In this document: positions 22,284 through 29,338 of the stretch, piece after piece
How positions within the stretch are numbered: position 1 is the first letter of the stretch
Layout of the letters: each line of letters opens with the position of its first letter
From: Bacillota bacterium
Lineage (GTDB): Bacteria > Bacillota > Bacilli > Bacillales_B > DSM-18226
NCBI GenBank assembly: GCA_030705665.1
Contig: JAUZQA010000003.1
Location: 1 to 29,338 of the forward strand
Direction of reading: 5' to 3'
DNA: 29,338 nt
Notes under the pieces: generated by a model
Told to the model about the DNA's origin: nothing
Databases searched by the model: none
The model's input: only the letters and a program-made list of their open reading frames with translations
Program-made: the position numbers and the translations under genes

Positions 22284-23438
22284 ATGGCAGGTAAAAAATT
22301 CAAATATTCAGTATCGGTTGCAGTCTTATCTACTATGATTCTAGCAACCCCTACTTTTGCTAGTCCGGAAAATTCTAAAGTAACACAAGCACAAATCAAT
22401 CAAACTCAGGGACAAATCAATGATTTTGAAACAAAGATTCAACAATTAGACAATCAAATTTCTGATGGAATGGTTAAAAGTCAAAAACTCAACGAAGATA
22501 TAAAAGCACAACAAGCGAAAATTGAAGCAGCAAAGGCAGAAATTGAAAAAGCCAAAAAAGACTTAGATGCCCACAAAAAGATTTATTCCGAAAGATTAAG
22601 AAGTTATCAATCTCAAGGACAACAGCCGCTCATCACCTACGCGGAAATTTTGCTTTCTTCTGATAACATATCTGAGTTTTTAACTAGGTCTACTGCAATT
22701 TCACAATTTCTTCAAAGTGATTCCGACTTACTAAACGGTTTAGTCAAAAAACAACAAGTTTTAGATAATGCTAAAGAACAATTAAATAATGAATTAGATA
22801 AATTAAAATCGGTTCAGGATGAATTAGCTGCAGAGCAGAAAAAGATTGAAGAAGATAAACAAACAGTTCAAAAAGAACTAGCAGACTCGAAAAACAATTT
22901 ACAACTTCAACAGTCACAATTAGCACAACAACAAGCAGAAGAGCAGGCACAACAAAAAGCACTGCAGCAAGCAGCGGACTTAGCTCGACAACAAGCAGCA
23001 GCACAACAGAATGCTCAACAGACTTCATCAGGCAGCAGCTCTTCAACACCGAACGCGTCGGCTGACAGTGCTAATCTTTCAAACCCTGATAAAGCAAGTA
23101 AAGTGATTGCCTATGCTGAACAATTTTTGGGTGTTCCATACGTTTGGGGCGGATCCTCACCAAGCGGATTTGATTGTTCAGGATTAATGCAATATGTGTT
23201 CCATTCTGTTGGCGTGAGCCTTCCAAGGATCGCCTCAGCTCAGCAAAATGCCGGTGCGAGAATTTCAACGAGTGCAGTACAACCAGGAGACCTAGTATTT
23301 CAGGGTGATCCTGCTTACCATGTAGGTATGTACATCGGAGGCGGAAAATGGATACAAGCTCCTGAAACTGGTGATGTTGTCAAAATTTCAATTTACAATC
23401 CTTCAAAATTCTCAAGTGCTGCCAGGGTATTGAGGTAA
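22284..23438 (+). CDS. Secreted CwlO-like peptidoglycan endopeptidase (coiled coil plus NlpC/P60)
   Basis: 384 residues. A signal peptide (KKFKYSVSVAVLSTMILA, likely cut after ATPTFA near residue 26) is followed by long coiled coils (about 30-240, ending Gln/Ala-rich) and a Ser-rich linker. The NlpC/P60 domain is at about 270-384. Catalytic Cys298 (FDCSG) and His346 (YHVGMYIG) are present; the third position is Gln358 (WIQAP), where His or Asn is usual. Such enzymes cut D-glutamyl bonds in stem peptides and allow cell elongation. The layout is that of B. subtilis CwlO (about 470 residues), but shorter. The upstream WalR-like box agrees. Confidence 0.85.
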   Translation: MAGKKFKYSVSVAVLSTMILATPTFASPENSKVTQAQINQTQGQINDFETKIQQLDNQISDGMVKSQKLNEDIKAQQAKIEAAKAEIEKAKKDLDAHKKIYSERLRSYQSQGQQPLITYAEILLSSDNISEFLTRSTAISQFLQSDSDLLNGLVKKQQVLDNAKEQLNNELDKLKSVQDELAAEQKKIEEDKQTVQKELADSKNNLQLQQSQLAQQQAEEQAQQKALQQAADLARQQAAAQQNAQQTSSGSSSSTPNASADSANLSNPDKASKVIAYAEQFLGVPYVWGGSSPSGFDCSGLMQYVFHSVGVSLPRIASAQQNAGARISTSAVQPGDLVFQGDPAYHVGMYIGGGKWIQAPETGDVVKISIYNPSKFSSAARVLR

Positions 23439-23573
23439 TAGTTTAAATCAGTTTTCGATAAAAACGATAGAATTAGATATTCGCAGTTTAATACCTTCCT
23501 TCATTCGTCAACAGGTCCTAAATTTTTTCGTGTTATTGGCTTGTTGTATAATAGGCAAAAAGGAGGAAGAAAA

Positions 23574-24302
23574 GTGGAAACAAATCGAGCCTTAGCGGAA
23601 ATGATTCAGGCATCCCAAAAACTTGTGTTTTTAACCGGGGCCGGAATCAGTACGGAATCGGGCATTCCTGATTTTCGTTCATCCGGCGGCATTTACGCAA
23701 ATGGTAATGTTGAACACTATATCTCGCGCTATTTTTATAATAAAAGTCCCAAGGATTTTTGGAAGCATTTCAAAGAAATTTTCCAGTTGAAAATGTTGGG
23801 CAATTATGAACCAAATAACGGACACCTATTTATCAAAGCGTTGGAGGATATGGGAAAAGAGGTGACGGTCCTGACACAAAACATTGACGGACTCCACCAA
23901 AAAGCAGGAAGCAAACATGTCCTTGAACTCCACGGAACACTTAGGTCCGCACACTGTCCTAAGTGTAAACGGGTGTATAATTTGGAATATACGTTGAAAA
24001 ATGATATTCCTCGCTGTGAACTGGATGATTTTATTCTGGATACTGATGTTGTCCTGTTCGGTGATGCAATCAAACATTTTGATGAAGCAATCAACGCTGT
24101 TGAAAGTTGTGATTTGTTGATCGTGATGGGCTCCTCACTGAATGTAACACCAGTAAACGCTTTTCCGGAATATGCCAAGCGGTCTTGGAATACAAAACTT
24201 GCGATTATTAACAAGGAAGAAACGATCAAAGACCGTTATTTTGATGTGGTGATCCACGAAAAGATAGGAAAAGCGGTCAGAAACCTAAGGGATTTTATTT
24301 GA
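23574..24302 (+). CDS. Sir2-family NAD-dependent protein deacetylase (sirtuin)
   Basis: 242 residues from GTG 23574, 7 bases after AGGAGG; the longer frame from 23541 would place the ribosome site inside the gene. Sirtuin motifs are TGAGISTESGIPDFR (21-35), TQNIDGLHQKAG (101-112) and catalytic His120 (ELHGTL). The zinc site has CPKC (C128, C131) and C148, but the fourth Cys, normally in CxxC before the DVVLFGD motif, is absent (RCELDDFILDTDVVLFGD). Zinc binding may be altered or use an Asp. It removes acetyl groups from lysines using NAD+. A TATAAT (23547-23552) just upstream is a probable -10; the -35 (TTTTTC) is weak. Monocistronic. Confidence 0.88.
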   Translation: METNRALAEMIQASQKLVFLTGAGISTESGIPDFRSSGGIYANGNVEHYISRYFYNKSPKDFWKHFKEIFQLKMLGNYEPNNGHLFIKALEDMGKEVTVLTQNIDGLHQKAGSKHVLELHGTLRSAHCPKCKRVYNLEYTLKNDIPRCELDDFILDTDVVLFGDAIKHFDEAINAVESCDLLIVMGSSLNVTPVNAFPEYAKRSWNTKLAIINKEETIKDRYFDVVIHEKIGKAVRNLRDFI

Positions 24303-24317
24303 TGTAAAAAGAAATTG

Positions 24318-24355
24318 AAAAAATGCACTTCTATAAAAATAGAAGTGCATTTTTT
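24318..24355. terminator. Bidirectional terminator between sirtuin and DUF1259 genes
   Basis: A 17-bp perfect stem, AAAAAATGCACTTCTAT against ATAGAAGTGCATTTTTT, with the loop AAAA. T-runs occur on both strands between convergent genes. Confidence 0.92.
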
Positions 24356-24365
24356 AGTGCATGCT

Positions 24366-24830
24366 TTAAAATAACTTGGCTTCCAGTGCAGCTGCATAAC
24401 TGTCTTGAGCAAATTTAGTCGGGCTGCTGACTTGTTCCCAATGCATATACATTAAGCGTGGATTGTCAAATAACCAATGATTGTGGATAGCAGTAACCGT
24501 AATTCCTCTTTTGCGAAGTGCAGTCAAAAAGCGATTGATTTCACTTTGAAGGATAACCGTTTCTCCAAGATTCAGTGTCCTTCCTTTGATATTATTTTCA
24601 AAGGATAAAGCAAATGGAAGTGCTAAAGGGGAACGTGTTTTGCGGCCTAAAATCGTTGCATTAATATTGCGCAGACGTTGAACGACACAAACAGGCGATG
24701 ATGTGATTACCTCGCCGCCGATAATATTGGCAAGCTGTTGACAACTAGTCTTTACAGGACGTCTCGAGCTGGATGTTGTGGGCTTCCTGCTAGAACTGGA
24801 GCTCGAGCTGGAACTTCTAAAGTAAGACAT
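24366..24830 (-). CDS. DUF1259 (LppY/LpqO-like) protein with poly-Ser N-terminus
   Basis: 154 residues. The start ATG follows GAAGGGAGG. The first 28 residues are low complexity (nine Ser in a row, then KPTTSSSRRP). The body matches DUF1259: LANIIGGEV, then LRKRGITVTAIHNHWLFDNP and RLMYMHWEQV. The HNHW and MHW histidines suggest a metal site, but no activity is known. Family members are often lipoproteins; here no signal peptide or lipobox is visible, so it is probably cytoplasmic. Monocistronic. Confidence 0.75.
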   Translation of the reverse strand: MSYFRSSSSSSSSSRKPTTSSSRRPVKTSCQQLANIIGGEVITSSPVCVVQRLRNINATILGRKTRSPLALPFALSFENNIKGRTLNLGETVILQSEINRFLTALRKRGITVTAIHNHWLFDNPRLMYMHWEQVSSPTKFAQDSYAAALEAKLF

Positions 24831-25000
24831 TCAGGATCCCTCCCTTCTATAACTTGTCATAGTATATTCAAAAGACTAAGGGCTTGTATAGGTATGTATA
24901 TTAAGTTATTTTTAAAATGAACAATATTTGTCCGAATTTGAGTTCAGCCCAATTTTGTAACCTTACTTGTACATGATTTGCTCCCAATTACTAATCCTAA

Positions 25001-25014
25001 TGAAACCGGTTTAA
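25001..25014. promoter_or_regulatory. Cre (CcpA) site before PRD regulator
   Basis: TGAAACCGGTTTAA matches 13 of 14 positions of TGWAANCGNTNWCA on either strand and holds the exact palindrome AAACCGGTTT. It lies 29 bases before the ATG and just upstream of TATGAT (25017-25022). Glucose repression of the regulator is inferred. Confidence 0.6.
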
Positions 25015-25042
25015 TATATGATATTTACAGGAGGACTAGCAA

Positions 25043-27100
25043 ATGATGATTGAAAAGCGTCCTGCACTTTTATTGGATTACTTATTAAAAGTAAAGAATG
25101 TCACCATGAATCAGATTATGGATGGTTTGCAATTAACCAAACGGCAAATATCCTATGATCTGGATAAAGTGAATCAATGGTTGAAGGAAAAGAATCTTTC
25201 GGCCATACAATACAAGGGTACTCCCTATATTTTAGTCCCGCAGGATGTTAAGGAATATCTTCGAGACCAGCAAACAAATCAGCAGGAACGAGATTTCGTT
25301 TTAACTGAAGGGGAGCGCTTGGCGGTTATCTATCTTTATTTGTTTATTCGAAGTGAATCGATTTCCTCCTATCATTTAACACAGCTATTGCAAGTCAGTA
25401 AGAATACCGTTATTTCCGATTTGAAAAAGGCCAATGATATCAATAGCTCATTCTTAGTGGAGATTCGTTATTCCAGACAAAAAGGCTATCATCTCGAGGG
25501 AACTGAGTTGGACAAAAGAGTGCTGGTAATGGACTATATATCCCAACTGATCCATGTTCCTTATTTTGAAAAATTAATAGAATATCTATTAAAGGAAAAA
25601 AGGGGTCATATTCAATACAAGGACACCCTTCATGCTCTAAAAGAAATTGAAAAACAGTTTGCTCTAAATTTTGTTGAGGAACGGTTACATCAATTTGCCT
25701 TTTTTCTGATTTTCTATTTTTACCGTGAACAAGAAAAAAAACTTGTCCAATTTCACTCAGATGAAGCGGCTTTATTGAGGGAAGAACCGATGAATAAGGC
25801 AGCAATAGAATTACGCCAATTACTTCAGCTTGAGGATGAGGTATCTGAGACATGCTACATAACGATACAATTACTTGGCTTGTCCTTTGGGGAAAGCTTT
25901 ATTCAAAATAATGACCAGGACCTTCTGTTTAAACTAAGTGAACAACTTGTCTTTGATTTCGAGGCTAAGGCTTGCATTGTTTTTGAAAAAAAAGATGAAG
26001 TAATCCAAAGATTGTACCAGCATTTAAAACCTGCTTATTTTCGGATGAAATATCGGATTCCGATTACCAATCCGCTTCTGGAACAAATAAAGAGTGAGCA
26101 TAAAGAGCTATACATGATTGTTAAGGAATTGCTTCATCCAATCAGCTCATTGTTAAGAATAACGATTCCAGAGGAGGAAATTGGTTTTATCACGATGCAT
26201 TTTGGGGCACTTTTAAAAAAGCCAAAACAGGTGATGCCGGAAAAGAAAAAAGCCATTGTGGTTTGTCCAAGCGGAATAAGTTCATCTTTAATGGTAAAGC
26301 ACCAATTGGAATCCCTATTCTCTGAAATAACCGTCGATCAAACATTGTCGTTACGGGAATTTCAGGATGGAGAATATGACCACTATGATTTAGTATTTTC
26401 GACAGTAAGGCTAAAAACCAGTCTTCCTTGTTTTTATGTAAAGCCTATTATGACGCCAAGTGAAAAGCATAATTTGGTGAATGAAGTTTATCAGTTTCTT
26501 TTTGGCATTCAATACCAAGATGTTTCGTTAAAGGAATTAATTCAAACCATTGGCAAGTTTGCAAGCATCCATGATGAGGAAGGGTTAAAGAAGGCATTAA
26601 GCCAATTTACGTTTCTTCAAAATATAAATGTTCAAAGTGAAAAACATATTTTGTTAAAAGATTTATTAAAAGAAGAGACAATCCAAGTCAGGGAAGGATT
26701 CACTGATTGGAAGGAAGCTATAAAAATAGCAGCCGAGCCACTTCTAATAAAGGGAATTGTGGAAGCATCCTATGTGGATGCGATGATTGAAAATATCGAA
26801 ACATTAGGTCCTTATGTTGTAATTGGTCCTGAAGTGGCGATTCCCCATGCCCGCCCTGAAAAGGGAGTGAAGAAGGTAGGAATGAGCTTTTTAAAGCTCA
26901 GGAAACCTGTGAATTTTTTAAATAATGAAATGTACCCAGTCCGATTGTTGTTTTGTATTGCAGCAATTGATAATACAACCCATCTTAAGGCTCTTTCCCA
27001 GCTTACTACACTACTGAATGAAAGGCTTGATTTTTTAAAAGAGATGGAATCAATCGAAGAAATCCTTGACTTATTCAGTCAGTATTCTATTGTCGAATAA
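25043..27100 (+). CDS. PRD-containing PTS regulator (HTH-HTH-PRD-PRD-EIIB-EIIA, MtlR/LicR type)
   Basis: 685 residues. An HTH_11 (about 5-60) and a Mga-type HTH (85-165) are followed by two PRDs (about 170-285 and 295-400, with H353 and H386 in the second), an EIIB-like domain with Cys408 (VVCPSGISSS) and a fructose/mannitol-type EIIA with His602 (AIPHARPEKG). These are phosphorylation sites through which HPr and an EIIB report sugar state. AGGAGG precedes the ATG. Such regulators normally lie beside a sugar-specific PTS permease. Here no EIIC is in view, and the next genes are the general components ptsH and ptsI. The inducing sugar is unknown. Confidence 0.87.
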   Translation: MMIEKRPALLLDYLLKVKNVTMNQIMDGLQLTKRQISYDLDKVNQWLKEKNLSAIQYKGTPYILVPQDVKEYLRDQQTNQQERDFVLTEGERLAVIYLYLFIRSESISSYHLTQLLQVSKNTVISDLKKANDINSSFLVEIRYSRQKGYHLEGTELDKRVLVMDYISQLIHVPYFEKLIEYLLKEKRGHIQYKDTLHALKEIEKQFALNFVEERLHQFAFFLIFYFYREQEKKLVQFHSDEAALLREEPMNKAAIELRQLLQLEDEVSETCYITIQLLGLSFGESFIQNNDQDLLFKLSEQLVFDFEAKACIVFEKKDEVIQRLYQHLKPAYFRMKYRIPITNPLLEQIKSEHKELYMIVKELLHPISSLLRITIPEEEIGFITMHFGALLKKPKQVMPEKKKAIVVCPSGISSSLMVKHQLESLFSEITVDQTLSLREFQDGEYDHYDLVFSTVRLKTSLPCFYVKPIMTPSEKHNLVNEVYQFLFGIQYQDVSLKELIQTIGKFASIHDEEGLKKALSQFTFLQNINVQSEKHILLKDLLKEETIQVREGFTDWKEAIKIAAEPLLIKGIVEASYVDAMIENIETLGPYVVIGPEVAIPHARPEKGVKKVGMSFLKLRKPVNFLNNEMYPVRLLFCIAAIDNTTHLKALSQLTTLLNERLDFLKEMESIEEILDLFSQYSIVE

Positions 27101-27127
27101 GTATATGTATTACTTTATAGATCCGTT

Positions 27128-27141
27128 TGAAAACGGAATTA
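27128..27141 (+). promoter_or_regulatory. Possible cre site before ptsH
   Basis: TGAAAACGGAATTA matches 12 of 14 positions of the cre consensus. It overlaps a small CCGTT-TGAA-AACGG hairpin. No RNA antiterminator target or terminator could be recognised in this gap, so the link between the PRD protein and ptsHI stays open. Confidence 0.3.
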
Positions 27142-27187
27142 TATAAACAAATTATTATTAAAATAAAAAATAGGAGTTTGATTATAA

Positions 27188-27454
27188 ATGGTTGAAAAAA
27201 AATTCAAAGTAATTGAAGAAACAGGAATTCATGCTCGCCCAGCAACAGTAATCGTACAAAAGGCTGGTAAATTTAATTCAGATATTCAAATCGAATATAA
27301 AGGGAAAAAAGTCAATTTAAAATCAATCATGGGAGTTATGTCCCTTGGAATCAGCTTTGGAGCAGAAATTAATATTATTGCTGAAGGCAGCGATGAGCAA
27401 GAAGCATTGCAAGGAATAGAGGAAACTTTAACGAAGGAAGGTTTAGCGGAATAA
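27188..27454 (+). CDS. ptsH: Phosphocarrier protein HPr
   Basis: 88 residues. Active-site His15 is in TGIHARPAT, and regulatory Ser46 in [12 protein letters not shown], the site of HPr kinase that makes it a CcpA co-repressor. It accepts phosphate from enzyme I and passes it to sugar-specific EIIA proteins and PRDs. Its TAA shares the A of the ptsI ATG (TAATG), so the two are translationally coupled. Confidence 0.96.
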   Translation: MVEKKFKVIEETGIHARPATVIVQKAGKFNSDIQIEYKGKKVNLKSIMGVMSLGISFGAEINIIAEGSDEQEALQGIEETLTKEGLAE

Positions 27455-29172
27455 TGAGTTTTTTAAGCGGTATTGCAGCATCAAGTGGAATTGCCATTGC
27501 AAAAGCCTATCGTTTAGTAGAACCCGACCTATCATTTAGTAAGACAAATGTTGAAGATGCAGAAAAAGAAGTAGCCCGTTTTCAAACAGCCATTTCACGT
27601 TCAAAACAAGAGCTTGAGGAAATTCGGGATCATGCTCAAAAGGAATTAGGTGCTGACAAAGCAGCTATTTTTGAGGCACATCTGCTTGTATTAAGCGACC
27701 CTGAATTAGTAAGCCCTATTGAAGATCAGATTAGGACAGAAAAAGTGAATGCAGAATTTGCTTTAAACAATACGGCAGATATGTTTATCACTATGTTTGA
27801 ACAAATGGACAATGAGTATATGAAGGAACGTGCTGCCGATATTCGTGATGTTACGAAACGTGTTCTTTCTCATTTACTCGGTGTCCAGATTGTTAATCTT
27901 AGTATGATTTCAGAAGAAACGATCGTAGTCGCTGAGGATTTAACTCCATCAGATACAGCCCAATTAAACCGCAAATATGTTAAAGCTTTCACAACAAATA
28001 TTGGCGGCCGTACTTCACACTCAGCTATTATGGCCCGTTCCATGGAGATTCCTGCTGTTGTTGGAACAAAAACAGCTACTGCAGAAATTCAAAATGGTGA
28101 TGTCATCATCGTTGACGGTTTAAAAGGTGAAGTACACATCAATCCTTCCCAAGAAGTGATTGAACAGTATTTGCAGGAACAAAAACGTTATGAAGAACAA
28201 AAAGCTGAATGGGCAAAACTAGTAAATGAAAGCACAGTCTCTCAAGATGGCTACCATGTAGAATTGGCTGCCAATATTGGAACTCCTAAAGATTTAGAGG
28301 GGGTCACCAATAATGGAGGAGAAGCAGTCGGATTGTATCGAACTGAATTCCTTTACATGGGTAGAAATGAGCTTCCGTCTGAAGAGGAGCAATTCGAATC
28401 CTACAAGGCTGTACTTGAAGGAATGAATGGAAAACCGGTTGTTGTTAGAACACTGGATATTGGCGGGGATAAGGAACTTCCTTACTTGGATTTACCAAAG
28501 GAAATGAATCCATTCCTCGGATTCCGTGCAATCCGTCTTTGCCTTGAAGAACAAGGGATTTTTAGAACTCAGCTTCGTGCATTATTGCGTGCAAGCACAT
28601 ATGGAAATTTAAAAATTATGTTCCCAATGATTGCTACACTGGATGAATTCCGTGCCGCAAAAGCTTTATTAGAAGAGGAAAAGCAAAAGCTAGTTAGTGA
28701 AGGAATTTTAGTTTCAGAGCAAATCGAATTGGGAATCATGGTTGAAATTCCTTCAACAGCGGTATTGGCAGATCAGTTTGCCAAGGAAGTGGACTTCTTT
28801 AGTATCGGCACCAACGATTTAATTCAATACACCATGGCAGCAGACCGTATGAATCAACGTGTGTCTTATTTATATCAGCCATATAGCCCATCTATTTTAA
28901 GACTGGTTAAGATGGTGATTGATGCGGCACATAAAGAGGGTAAATGGGCTGGAATGTGCGGCGAAATGGCAGGAGATGAAACCGCCATTCCGTTGTTATT
29001 GGGACTAGGCCTAGATGAATTTTCAATGAGTGCAACATCAATTTTAAAAGCCCGCTCTCAAATATTAAGACTTTCTAAAAAGGAAATGGAAGACTTAGCT
29101 GAAAAAGCATTGCAGATGAGTACAACATCACAAGTCGTCGAGCTTGTAAAGGCAGCAACAGAAAAGAAATAA
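27454..29172 (+). CDS. ptsI: PTS enzyme I (phosphoenolpyruvate-protein phosphotransferase)
   Basis: 572 residues, the standard length. The N-terminal HPr-binding and phosphohistidine domain has His189 ([13 protein letters not shown]). The PEP-binding TIM barrel carries [27 protein letters not shown] and [10 protein letters not shown] with the active-site Cys. It transfers phosphate from PEP to HPr in the cytoplasm. It follows ptsH in the usual order; ptsG and glcT are not upstream as they are in B. subtilis. Confidence 0.96.
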   Translation: MSFLSGIAASSGIAIAKAYRLVEPDLSFSKTNVEDAEKEVARFQTAISRSKQELEEIRDHAQKELGADKAAIFEAHLLVLSDPELVSPIEDQIRTEKVNAEFALNNTADMFITMFEQMDNEYMKERAADIRDVTKRVLSHLLGVQIVNLSMISEETIVVAEDLTPSDTAQLNRKYVKAFTTNIGGRTSHSAIMARSMEIPAVVGTKTATAEIQNGDVIIVDGLKGEVHINPSQEVIEQYLQEQKRYEEQKAEWAKLVNESTVSQDGYHVELAANIGTPKDLEGVTNNGGEAVGLYRTEFLYMGRNELPSEEEQFESYKAVLEGMNGKPVVVRTLDIGGDKELPYLDLPKEMNPFLGFRAIRLCLEEQGIFRTQLRALLRASTYGNLKIMFPMIATLDEFRAAKALLEEEKQKLVSEGILVSEQIELGIMVEIPSTAVLADQFAKEVDFFSIGTNDLIQYTMAADRMNQRVSYLYQPYSPSILRLVKMVIDAAHKEGKWAGMCGEMAGDETAIPLLLGLGLDEFSMSATSILKARSQILRLSKKEMEDLAEKALQMSTTSQVVELVKAATEKK

Positions 29173-29241
29173 ATCTTTTATATCAACAGCTTAGCTTTAC
29201 ACAGCCAAAAAATAATTCATAGTTCAAGAGGAGGCAATTTC

Positions 29242-29338
29242 ATGGCATTAGTATCAATGAAAGAAATGTTAAATAAGGCATTAAAAGAAGGGTATGCAGT
29301 TGGTCAGTTTAATATCAATAACCTGGAATGGACACAAG
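29242..29338 (+). CDS. fbaA: Class II fructose-bisphosphate aldolase, N-terminus only
   Basis: The window ends 32 codons into the gene. [18 protein letters not shown] and [14 protein letters not shown] are the conserved start of class II aldolases that split fructose 1,6-bisphosphate. An AGAGGAGG ribosome site precedes the ATG. There is no terminator in the 69 bases after ptsI, so read-through from ptsHI is possible. Confidence 0.88.
   Translation, partial: MALVSMKEMLNKALKEGYAVGQFNINNLEWTQ

Noticed and set aside
27101..27187. Antiterminator RNA target (RAT) and terminator before ptsH
   Set aside because: Only a 5-bp hairpin without a T-tract is present; no overlapping RAT/terminator pair could be drawn.

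Overview
The window looks like a chromosome segment of a low-GC, Gram-positive, spore-former-type Bacillaceae (Bacillus/Neobacillus-like). Strong AGGAGG-type ribosome sites, frequent TTG/GTG starts, hairpin plus T-tract terminators, candidate CcpA (cre) sites and a WalR-type box all fit this. So do close relatives of Bacillus DhaS, CstA, HPr, enzyme I and FbaA. No rRNA, tRNA, insertion sequence, phage gene or CRISPR array was seen.

Region 1 (1-13481) is an accessory molybdenum-enzyme locus. A divergent molybdopterin-binding protein (left edge, partial) faces a tightly packed operon. The operon starts with a MOP-type aldehyde oxidoreductase. It continues with an Fe-S/flavin/HdrB-like electron carrier, a small four-Cys redox protein, a SAM methyltransferase, a C-GCAxxG-C-C protein, a radical SAM protein, an AMP-forming ligase, a MobA/MocA-like nucleotidyltransferase fused to an HD domain, a histidine phosphatase, an XdhC maturation factor and a 60-residue excisionase/BldC-like DNA-binding protein. 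From memory, gene order and content resemble the Desulfovibrio vulgaris DVU1551-1559 locus, whose chemistry is not established. I infer a dedicated maturation or cofactor-modification system serving the aldehyde oxidoreductase.

Region 2 (13482-22079) holds a DUF2325 coiled-coil protein, a convergent DhaS aldehyde dehydrogenase, a LytS/LytT-type two-component system and its probable target cstA (pyruvate- or peptide-type carbon starvation transporter). LytTR-like direct repeats lie before cstA. It also holds a HesB-like gene (21756-22034) broken by an in-frame TGA, followed at the right distance by a SECIS-like hairpin: a probable selenoprotein that ordinary gene calling would miss.

Region 3 (22080-29338) is more ordinary: a CwlO-like NlpC/P60 cell-wall hydrolase with a WalR-like box, a Sir2 deacetylase, a DUF1259 protein, a PRD/EIIB/EIIA regulator, ptsH, ptsI and the start of fbaA.

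The most striking non-coding signal is a set of three arrays of head-to-tail 10-bp units, consensus AAACTTAACA. They lie upstream of the aldehyde oxidoreductase operon (821-900), between the small HTH gene and the DUF2325 gene (13482-13531), and in the dhaS/lytS divergent region (16921-16990). One unit per helical turn, with a BldC-like protein encoded beside one array, suggests a cooperative protein filament that co-regulates aldehyde metabolism.
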